Assembly: GCF_021917145.1 (NCBI RefSeq) | Contig: NC_061061.1 | Coordinates: forward strand, 14,981,705-15,045,704 | Direction of reading: 5' to 3' | Length of the DNA: 64,000 bases | Source of the DNA: Hypomesus transpacificus | Taxonomy: Eukaryota; Chordata; Actinopteri; Osmeriformes; Osmeridae | Shown here: one piece after another, positions 48,542 to 64,000 of the stretch | Numbering within the stretch: position 1 is the stretch's first letter | How the letters are laid out: each line of letters opens with the position of its first letter | Notes under the pieces: generated by a model | Database searches by the model: none | Told to the model about the DNA's origin: nothing | The model's input: the letters and a program-made list of their open reading frames with translations, nothing else | Made by a program: the position numbers and the translations under genes

Positions 48542-50138
48542 TGCCATTTCTCCCCTCTAACTATGGGACTGATAAAGCTAATACATAGGCTAGTCAAAGG
48601 GATTGACCTTCAAGATAATCTGGCTTGACAGATTTAGAGGAGGTGTTATTCCCGCGGAAGTATCACATCTTGCTCAATGGGCTCCTTACTTGAATGTGTG
48701 TCCATCATGTTTTGTTGGGGTTAGGGTTAGCTGCGGTGCTAAACTGGCATGTACTCCTTACCAGTAAGGGCTGCACGAGTTGTAACTGGTGATAATTTGT
48801 GAGTCACGATTTTGGTATTTTTGGATTAAATGAAGTCTGGAAGCTCAAAAACGGTTTCATGTTGTATTAAAACATTGTCTGAGCAATTATTTTGATGGAA
48901 TGCAAGGTGTTGCTTCCTAACTCAAATTAAGTAATCAGCTCATGACTTGAGTTTAAGTCCCTAAGTGTGTCTTGATTATTAGGTCAATTCAGTTTGCAGG
49001 CTAAACAGAGACTTTCTTGTGACAGGTTAGTGTTTTAAAAAGTGGCTGACATAGATACATGGTAGTGATACTTAAACTTACTAAACTAGTGGAAGGTTTA
49101 ATGTGAGGTCGCAGTACATTGACTTTGTTACTCATGTGAGGAGCAAATTCAGTACATTTCTGCAGTTCAGATGTTCCAGCATTATTGCACACTCCCACCC
49201 ATCTAGTCTGTCTGGATAAAAACATATTCATAAAATCTACAAAAACACATTAAATAACCAAGATTTATTGTTTAAATTGCATTGGTTTGAATATTACAAA
49301 ATAAGCGATTTTGGGATTCATATAAAATAAATCGCTATTTTTAGTTCTTCCTGAGCTGTAACATTAATTACTGATTGCACCCCACAGTATTTTGAAATAG
49401 ATGTGCAAAATAGTAACTGCATTTTTCTTAAGCATTACCTTTTTAACCACCAGATGGCAATGCAGGATCTTGGTATCAATTTGTGATTGGGACTTCAATG
49501 AAAAGCATTGGTTTAAATTCAGGTATCTTTTTGGTTTTCAATGCATCCAATGAATTGAAATGCACAGATGGTAATTCCATTTTTCAAATAGTGATTTTAT
49601 CCCATTCAAGCATATTTTGGACTTTCCTGAAACTGGAAGTCCTTTGACCTTTGTGTTTACTATAAAAAAAACAGTAGACCAGTGGTCTTCAACCCCTTTT
49701 CTGACTATCTGCCTGTTGGTTTTGGATCCAACCACACTTATTTGACCTGATTCAACACTAGTTACCCAATTAACCAGCTAAATATTAGAATCAGGTGTGC
49801 TAGATTCGTGTTGGAGCAAAAACCTACATGCAGGCAGCTCACCAGAAACAGGTTTGGAGACTCCTGTGTTAGACGTACCATTTAAAAATTGAAATATTAT
49901 CATTTACTAGCAACAAAAATGAAGGTCCAGATGCGCCCATGTCTTTTTCCCATTTGTTAAAAGTCATTTTTTTGGCATGGTAACACATCAGGGTCTGCTT
50001 CATGTAACACCAGTTCCAACTGTAACAGTCTTCAGTGATGTCACATCCTATCTGATCAGTCAGCCCAATGAGTTCTAAGCCAGACCTTTTTGAACACATC
50101 TCTCAGTGTCTCACACACGTTAGGCCATTGCAGGTGAC
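48542..50138. other. Convergent lysmd1/tnfaip8l2 3' region
   Basis: The two genes point towards each other across 1.6 kb. A plus-strand AATAAA at 49326-49331 is a candidate lysmd1 signal and a minus-strand AATAAA at 49264-49269 a candidate tnfaip8l2 signal. Used together they would make the transcripts overlap by about 60 bp. The second hAT MITE lies here. No other coding sequence is seen. Confidence 0.5.
49680..49866. mobile_element. Short hAT-type MITE, second copy
   Basis: The ends CAGTGGTCTTCAACCCC and, reverse-complemented, CAGGAGTCTCCAAACC are inverted repeats. The flanks CAGTAGAC (49672-49679) and TGTTAGAC (49867-49874) agree at 5 of 8 positions, a worn target duplication. Internal text such as ATTAGAATCAGGTGTG and GGCAGCTCACCAGAAACAGG parallels the copy at 45616-45805. 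It probably lies in the tnfaip8l2 3' UTR or just beyond. Confidence 0.75.
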
Positions 50139-50895
50139 TCATATTGTTCCCTCCTCTACCAGTTTGTTGAGTCCATTGCAGATCTTGATAAGGTTGGGCC
50201 GGAAGGGGCCATCTGGGTCATACAGCTTAGTCAGGAGCTCTGGGTCAGCGTAATGGTTGAACACATGGTTGATGCGGCCATGAGATTTGGCTGTGAGGTG
50301 AATGTTGACCAGCTTCAACAGCAGGTCCCTGCATCCTGTTAAGATCTCTGACATCACGGTCTTGTCAAAGGTGAACTCCACCTACACCACAGGAAGTGAT
50401 AGTCATGTAATTACCGTGGGATTTCAGCTTTATAACAATATGCCCGTCGTCTCAAATTTTTGCATTACTATCATCACATTGATTGATCCTCTTAAATGGT
50501 ACCCTTTGTCATTGGTTATCTAGACATTGAACTACACATGCTAAACATGAAACAAAAACTTTCGGGGGGCTTTTTACCTCATGGAAGCTAATGGCTGTCA
50601 TGGCTCCTTGGTGCAACTTCTTCTTGAACTCTTGAGCCAAACCTAGTTCGCCTGCATTGAAGCGGTTGTGTCTGAACAGCACACCAATCTTCACTGCAAT
50701 CTTGATCATATCTTTTATTACCTTCTGGGCCTCTGTACGATTGCCAGTATACTCTTTAGACACACGGTAGAGCTCATCCATGATCTCACTGCTGTTGTCG
50801 TCAATAAACATGTTGACCATGGACTTGTTAGCCATGTGGCTGAGGATCTTCTTCTGGGCCTGCATGGCCATGTCTTTGGAGCTAAAGGACTCCAT
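50139..50895 (-). CDS. tnfaip8l2: TNFAIP8L2 (TIPE2), TIPE-family lipid-transfer immune regulator
   Basis: Two coding exons (50578-50895, 50139-50381) give 186 residues; the human protein has 184. TIPE2 is a cytosolic six-helix protein with a hydrophobic cavity that carries phosphoinositides and restrains innate and T-cell signalling. The start [19 protein letters not shown] matches human closely. [40 protein letters not shown]-like [16 protein letters not shown], and [13 protein letters not shown] follow the family to its end. A CTCAG acceptor lies 6 bp before the ATG, so there is an upstream noncoding exon that I cannot place. The intron falls after SFHE, before the VEFTFDK block. Orientation relative to lysmd1 is as in human. 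Among TIPE paralogues the N-terminal MESFSSK favours L2. Confidence 0.93.
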
Positions 50896-57604
<6,709 letters not shown>

Positions 57605-60600
57605 TTACAGTATGCAGCAGGAAGTGCTACGCAAGGGCAGGTTGGTGGGTAGCTTGGCATACTGCTGCCGGAAGCTGTTTCTCTTGTTCAACACAGGGGC
57701 TGCATTCTCTGGCTTTCCCACTAGGGGTGCACTTTCCTGCACAGCATTCACTTGGGGTGCCTCAGGCTTAGCCCCTTTGTTGTTCTTAGTCTTTTTGGCT
57801 TTCTCCTTCTCCTGGGGCTCAGCTGAAACAGAGGGGGCCTCAGTGTTGCCTTCTCTCTGGGGTAAGGTTTCTGCAGGCATATCGGTCGGTGTGGGCTTTC
57901 TCTCTGCCTGCTCCTCATTGGGGATGTTGAGGTTGGAGGTGGAGCGCTTGGTGTTAGTGCAGGTGGAGCTGTTGACACACATACACAGTAAGGCTTAAAC
58001 AATAGGAGGGATGCTGCATCTGTCTACTATAGAAAGGTTGCTAATGTGGAGGTTTCCAACTCCAGTCTAACTGTAGTCTCCCCTTCCTTTCACTCCCCCT
58101 TTCCTTTTCTCTGCTCACCCTTCCTCCCCTCCTCTTCCACACTCACCCATGTGAGCTCCTGTCCTCTGAGTCTTTCTGTTCACTGCTGTAGCGCAGCTCT
58201 GCTGGGGTCTTGAACGAGAGGTCTTTTTTCCCTTTCAGCCAATAGGTTTTCATTTGGCCTTTACCCTGGGTTTAAGCAAAATCAATTATTGACTTACTGC
58301 TGTCATTTACTTTCTGTAATGCCAGTGAAATGTATGTTTATTGATACAAAAAGGAGTATTATGAAACAGAATGCTATTGTGGTATGTAGTTTTTTTCTTC
58401 AGTGTCAGTTGGCCCAGCATTCTTAAATATAAAAACTGACCTTGACAAATATCTTGCCCCTCTCCTCGATTATATAAGGCTCGTGCTCCAGATGATCTTT
58501 GGCGGTCTGGCTGATATGTATCTGCATACCCTTTATACACAAATAGTCAAAGGTTAAAGACTAACAGAAAGTAAAACATTCAGTCAGTCGTTACCACATA
58601 GCTAAGCCATAACAATAACAAAATAGGTGGTCAGATGAGTGAGCGGTTAGGGAATCGGGCTATTAATCAGAAGGTTGCCGGTTCAATTCCCGTCCGTGCA
58701 AAATAAGTTGTGTCCGTGGGCAAGTCACTTCACCCTACTTGCCTCAGGGTGAATGGGCCTGTACTTACTTTAAGTTACTCTGGATAAGAATGGATAAATG
58801 ACTAAATGTAAATGTAAAAACATATTGGAGCTTGTGGCAACATTCCTTACCACCCCATTGCTCTCCATGCGAGAGGCAGTATTCACTGTGTCTCCAAACA
58901 TACAGTAGCGAGGCATCTTTAGTCCTACCACCCCAGCAACCACCATGCCTGAGTGAATACCTACAACACATAATCAAACAAATAAGTTACCAATCTAATT
59001 TCTCAATATGGAAAAAAGCTATACCGTGAACATCATTTTATAGATTTTTACCAGGGTCAGAAAGACGATACTGTAAATTTGGAATGCCTAATGTGTGTAT
59101 TAGTATATTAGTGTTGGTATCAATATAAATTGGCACTTTCGAACTAAGATGTCTTTTCAATGGAAAATCTGTTTATTTAGATGTCCAGCTTGTCTTGCTA
59201 TTGTGTATCTTTGTGCTCACCGACTCGGATCTGAATGTTGTCCCCAGTGGAGGGGTCTTTGAGGTGGTCGATAGAGCTCAGCATGTCCAAGGCCATGTCA
59301 CATATGTGGTGGGCATGGAATGTGGTCTTGTTGGGCACACCTGCTACCACCATGTACGCATCTCGGATCGTCTCTACCTGGTAAGATTAAGTTTGGTTCA
59401 GACTAGCTGCTGAAAAAAACGTAATTTTCTACATCAGTATAACCACAGAACAGTTTAGTGTGGGGACCTTGGATTTGACAGTCAGCATAGAAATGCAACA
59501 CAATGTGAATCTAGTGGGTTTCCGGGACAAAATCAAGGCCCAAAAGAATAATGGAAAAAGTATTGTGGATGTTGCTATCATTACACATTTATTGATTCCA
59601 AGTCTTAAAAAAAATAAAAATATATTTTAAATCAAATCAAATGTATTTTTATAGCTATTTTTACATGCAAGCATGTCACAGAGGGCTTCACATACGCCCA
59701 TAGAACTGCCCCTTTAAAGATCAGAATCCTTGAAAACAATAGAACACTTCTTGAATTTCGATTAGAGGTTAAACAGTACCACCACAAATCTATTTAGGGC
59801 ACATAAGCGATTTTCCCCTTTTTGAGACTGAAATTGACAATTTCAGAACAGGACATAACATCTAAAGGACCATATAATGGGAATAACAGTCGTGATTGTT
59901 TTCACCTTGTACACGTTGTGCTTCTCACTAAGCGTGTCAAAGACGATGTAGATCTCATTGAGCATGTCCACCACCTGCATGGGCGTAATGTGGATGCAGA
60001 TTTCATTGAACTTCACCACGTCGCTGAACAGGATGGTTACATCTGGGAAAACCTGGCAAGAAAAGGCAGGAACAGTCACCTTGCAGTGTTCAGCAGTTTA
60101 CCGTAACAGTTTAATGGGTATTTTTAGATCTGATGAAGGGCAAGCCATAATACCTATAGAATATAGGAGAGGTTTACAAAAAGGACTGAAGTAATAGCAT
60201 GCTCTTTGTGAAATATACAATATATTTTTAAGATAAAGCCTGAATCATTGCAGGGTTCATTGGCCCTAATAGCAACAACGAAAATACACCAAATTACAAA
60301 AGACTTCTCTGAAGTTTTTGAAAGAAAACCAGTTGGTTTGCATCCATGTAGCTCTACATGTTCCAATGTCTGTCTGTTACCTGACAGGTCTCCAGGGCAG
60401 TGATGCCCTTCCTGAGACGGTCGGCCACAGCCTTTGGGATCATAGCATAAAGCAGGGAATCCCCCCTTTTTTTCTCCTCGTCCAGCTTCTTGATGATCTC
60501 CATCAACTGGGCATACTTCTGCTGCTCCTGTAGTTGTACACAAGGTTGAGAGACACTCGAGCATATACAATATTCCTCAGCTTCTTTAGGCCTAAGCTTT

Positions 60601-63600
60601 TCATCTTATTCATGTGGCAAAACATTCTTTTCATGCACTGTATCTGTACGTGCAATGTAAGAGCCAATATTAGTGTCGGCATAATATTTATACAAACAGT
60701 ATTGTGGAACCCCTAAAGGGACATGAGCGACTTGAATTATAATTTATTTATCATTTATAAATATTATTTATTTTCATTGTAGTTAGTCATCGTAGTATCG
60801 AGATCTCACAAGACAGTTTCACGTGTGTAAGACAAGGGCATATTCTAATGGAAAATAGGTGGAACGCGCACGGAATGGTACCAGTAAAATAAATAACTGC
60901 TTTTCCTGTTACAAGAAGAAATATGTTACCTGATCCAGAGCCAACTGCAGTTCAGCCGACTGCTGCGTACCAGCTAAGATGAGCTCTCTGCTAGAGTCAT
61001 GGAGGTTTAAGTCGTTCACATATACCCCCATTTTAATCATGTCCTCCACGGTTTCTATGCTGCATGAACAAAAGGGAGTAAGAGGACAAGGCCCCAGAAT
61101 AGGAGAATAGATCAATAGAAAACAGTAGTGTGGGGAAGTAAGACAGTGTTGAGGTGACACAGGTTTGTGTAAACAGTTTTTTTTAACAGCATTCTAAGAT
61201 TGACTGAATTTCAGTTCTTGATTTATGTAACTGTAATTTACGTTTATACTTGTTTTCTTAAATATTGTGAAGGATCTTACATGGGGGTGGAAAGGAAAAT
61301 GAGAGAGTCCCACTGAGGGACATACTTCATCTGACCCTTCAAGTGGAGGGGCTTCTTCGGGGGTTCCCTCATATCCTCAAAGATGGTTTCACTGCACTTC
61401 CCTGGACATGATAGAGATCAAAACCTGTGTGTGATTGACATCTGAATGATTGAAGTGGTTTTTGAATAGAGAATAGATTCTCACCAGTGACAGTCTGGAA
61501 GGCCAGGAGCTCAATGTCCTCGCCTCCAGAGTTGGCGGAGCTGTTGTATTGAGTTAGGGCACCACTGTACTCCTGGTCCGTTCCCTTCATATCCTCCACG
61601 GACTTCACATCTAACGGTGGTAGGGATGAATGACTGAATAAATGAGGAAAGAAAGGCTTCGAGAGGGGAAGTGAATCGATGTGTGAATGAGTGAGTGAGC
61701 AAGCGAGTGAGTTATGACTGAGTGAAGGAGTTAGTTGTGAGTGCCTGAGTGAACCACGGCAACATGAGTGAATGTGCAACTGATATGCAAGCAAATGTGT
61801 GAGAGACCGATACAACATAGATTTTTTAATTGCAATTGTTATTGATAACTTTATCCATCATCTTCTCATAGACATCTTAAATGACATGTTGTAAGTCAGT
61901 TGAGTGAATGGTTGGTATGGAAAAACAACGGTTGAGGTACTCCCCTTTCTTTTCGGCTGCCTGTGTGCAAAGTCGGAGTAGGGCATGGACCCTTGCCAAC
62001 TCGGTACCTCTCTCTTCCTCTCGATTCACTTTCTCGCACTCCTCTTTCTCCTCAGGCTCCTCCTTACTCAGTTTTGGGATGTTGACCTTCTGTTTGCTCT
62101 CTACCACAGCTTTGGAGAGCAGCTCAAACACATTGTTCAAGTGGGTATAGATCTAAGGGAGCAGAAACATTGGCAGAAAACAGAAATACTAATATGAAGG
62201 TGTAATTCAAAACGACCATGTAACTACATAGCATTACCTACTGTAACAACATGCTAGACTGGTGTAGAGGTACAATATATTACAGTGAAACAGGAAGTAT
62301 AGCTTTCCATGGCCAATTGGATGCTAACTTTGGTCTTGTTTAGGTAATTACATGGAACATGTAATTTCCTTTAAATCTAGACTTACATTTTCCCAGCTAA
62401 ACTCCAGCATGGGTCGCACCAGGGTGAACTCCTCGTTGACCTTCTTGCCCTGCAGATCGGAGAAGACCTCCTTCAGGCCATCGCCGATGCGATACATGGT
62501 CATGTCCCGTCGGAAGATGACACTAAAGGGGAACATGTCGAAGAATATGCCCCTCTTCATTGGGAGCTTCTCATAACCAGGGGCTGTCTTCTGTTGAGGC
62601 ATGCGGTGCTTGAAAGCAGCATTGTCAAAGTTCATCTTATAGATCTGTGGGTGGATAAAGTACAGGCGATGGTAACTGCAACAGTACAGCTGTGAGGCAT
62701 TAGAGTTAATCCAGTGGTGGTTTGACAATGGAGCTGATATCACTACAGAAGTGATACATTTGTGTCAAACAACAGATTATTCCAGATTTCCTAGTCAATG
62801 CCAACCTAAAACCTGGATAAGTCCTGTCCAGTCACAATGACCACGCACCATTGGCCAGGAAAAAATACTCCTTTCCTAATCCTTACCACATATGTCATTT
62901 TCTCAGTCTCCTCTTTTGACAGGATTTCCACTTCAATGTCTGTGTTGTAGAACTGTCGTCCCACTTGGGAGAGCTGGCCTGTGTCAGTAGAGGAGGAACA
63001 ATCATCATGAGGAACCTGGCGGCTCCGATCAAAATCTCAACTGTAGACCCAGGGTTTCCACTGTCACATACCTTTGACAAATTGGGTGAACCCTTTGCGG
63101 GTGCTGCGGTAGTGCAGTGTGAGGCTAGTCTCACACTCCTCCTCCACACAGAAGCTAGGCGGCTGCACCTTGGGGAAGGAGAAGCGGAAGTACTCGTGCA
63201 GGTTGTCCAGTTCATTGATGAAGTCACGCACATTACGCCCCAGCACCTGCCACAGATAGGAAATTATATATTCAGACATCTTTCGTATTGGCTGGGATGC
63301 AATGTACTTCAAATACAAATCAGGAAGTTTAATGTTTGTGCGTTTGTCTGACATGAGAGTCTTGTATTAAATATTGAATTCATCCTTCATAAAATTGTAA
63401 TTTTTCATAGATTGCTATTAATTCCGAAGGTTGCAAGTCCACCTTCAGAATCCTCTCATAGCCATAGTTGCCGATCCTCTTCACCATGTAGACTCCAAAG
63501 GCATACATCAGCTCGTCGTGGGTTTTCCCCAGTACCTCGCCAGCTGCCTTGGCTAACCGTAGGATGAGGTTGTCACTGAAAAAAAAAATAAGAAATCTAC

Positions 63601-63898
63601 ATCACTATAGGCACAGCTTTCTATATTGCGTTAACATCCAAGTTTACGACTCAAAATATATTTATTTTCATGTTAAAGCGACAAAAAGTGAAAAAAGTAA
63701 CCAACATCGTGGTGATTAATGTGAAAGAGCATGACGATGACCGTACTTGTACATCTGATGGCGGACAAACTTCAGATGGGGTATTTCTGCTCTGGCCTCA
63801 ATCAGTCTCCATACATCCTCCCCATAGGACTCATTGATGTAATCATTTACTGCTTCCAAGTACAGGCCGTACATCTTAAGGGGGTTAGGGACCTCCAT
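57605..63898 (-). CDS. Atypical soluble guanylate cyclase, Gyc-88E-like
   Basis: Sixteen exons, high to low: 63747-63898, 63443-63575, 63072-63246, 62887-62978, 62387-62644, 62008-62152, 61485-61610, 61281-61401, 60930-61059, 60381-60527, 59906-60052, 59221-59377, 58851-58960, 58441-58530, 58147-58265, 57605-57968. The product has 821 residues and should make cGMP from GTP under haem-gas control. Domains: H-NOX (about 9-190) with proximal His112 (NLHEYF) and Y141-x-S143-x-R145; HNOXA/PAS (about 225-430) with an acidic, low-complexity insert; a signalling helix (about 425-480); cyclase domain (about 490-665) with metal residues Asp504 (ILFSD) and Asp548, and the Asn-Arg of [26 protein letters not shown] is far closer to Drosophila Gyc-88E than to GUCY1B1 or GUCY1B2. 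Both metal Asp in one chain would allow a homodimer. Odd points are Arg547, where Gly is expected, and an unrelated 120-residue tail ending CCIL. The MEV start has a good context; MYGLYL at residue 9 is the alternative. Confidence 0.9.
58630..58817 (+). mobile_element. tRNA-derived SINE, copy 3 (plus orientation)
   Basis: The head carries GAGCGGTTAGGGAATC and the B-box GGTTCAATTCC, followed by the body and the tail TAAATGACTAAATGTAAATG. It belongs to the family of the copies at 35127-35320 and 36314-36508. It lies in intron 13 of the cyclase gene, antisense to it, and its tail ends about 30 bp from the exon 13 splice donor. Confidence 0.82.
59630..59712. repeat. Fragment of a dispersed fish repeat
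   Basis: The text AAATCAAATCAAATGTATTT, then a TTTTTACATGCAAGCATGTC section and a CACAGAGGGCTTCACATACG section, resembles a very common teleost repeat that begins ATCAAATGTATTTATATAG and has GTCACAAAGTGCTTTACA. It lies in intron 11 of the cyclase gene. The class is unknown to me and the ends are approximate. Confidence 0.5.
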
Positions 63899-64000
63899 TT
63901 TTATGCCTTTGTTAACTGCTCAACTGAAATATTGAAGGACGATAAGATATTGACAAAGTTGGTGATTAATTATAACATTTAGGTGAACATAGTTTTTGTT
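63899..64000 (-). other. 5' flank of the guanylate cyclase gene
   Basis: Upstream of the cyclase ATG the minus strand is AT-rich and could be 5' UTR or promoter. Upstream noncoding exons may lie beyond the window. Confidence 0.4.

Noticed and set aside
57605-63898. Naming the cyclase gucy1b1 or gucy1b2
   Set aside because: GUCY1B1 lacks the first metal Asp (ILFSG) and its linker differs; GUCY1B2 shares the prenylation-type end but its linker and H-NOX opening differ. Gyc-88E fits better on several blocks.

Overview
The window is vertebrate nuclear DNA, almost certainly from a ray-finned (teleost) fish. The base composition is AT-rich. Genes are split by GT-AG introns. Fish-type repeats are scattered through it: tRNA-derived SINEs, short hAT elements and (CT)n tracts. 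All recognisable proteins are vertebrate orthologues. I cannot fix the species; the repeats would suit a smelt, pike or salmonid relative, but that is only an impression.

Left block (about 4.1-17.1 kb). hormad1 (minus, 15 coding exons) lies head-to-head with ensa (plus, 3 exons), followed by mcl1 (plus, 3 exons). These are neighbours on human 1q21, but there hormad1 has the opposite relative orientation and GOLPH3L sits between it and ENSA. ensa intron 1 carries a 925-bp hAT fossil with a decayed BED zinc finger.

Middle (about 17.1-37.8 kb). Roughly 21 kb holds no gene I can support. It contains two SINEs, a third dispersed repeat, a 38-bp minisatellite, a perfect 14-bp-arm palindrome and one G+C/CpG-richer patch near 22.5-23.1 kb.

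Right block (37.8-50.9 kb). tmod4 (+), scnm1 (-), lysmd1 (+) and tnfaip8l2 (-) have the order and orientation I recall for the human cluster. scnm1 and lysmd1 share a 0.6-kb divergent promoter. lysmd1 and tnfaip8l2 converge, with candidate poly(A) signals placed so that their 3' ends could overlap. Two short hAT elements lie here, one only 5 bp from an scnm1 splice donor.

Far right (57.6-63.9 kb, minus). A 16-exon gene encodes an 821-residue soluble guanylate cyclase. It is not the ordinary beta-1 subunit but resembles the insect atypical cyclase Gyc-88E: H-NOX domain with proximal His and YxSxR, HNOXA/PAS region, signalling helix and a class III cyclase domain with both metal Asp residues. 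Mammals, as far as I know, lack it. It also has an unusual Gly-to-Arg change beside the second metal Asp and a CaaX-like C-terminus. It is the most interesting locus in the window.

The genes do not form one pathway. They cover meiotic axis and checkpoint (hormad1), mitotic PP2A control (ensa), apoptosis (mcl1), muscle thin filaments (tmod4), minor-intron splicing (scnm1), a LysM protein (lysmd1), immune lipid signalling (tnfaip8l2) and cGMP signalling. Exon limits were placed by hand from splice signals, reading frame and remembered family sequences; every complete CDS sums to a whole number of codons.
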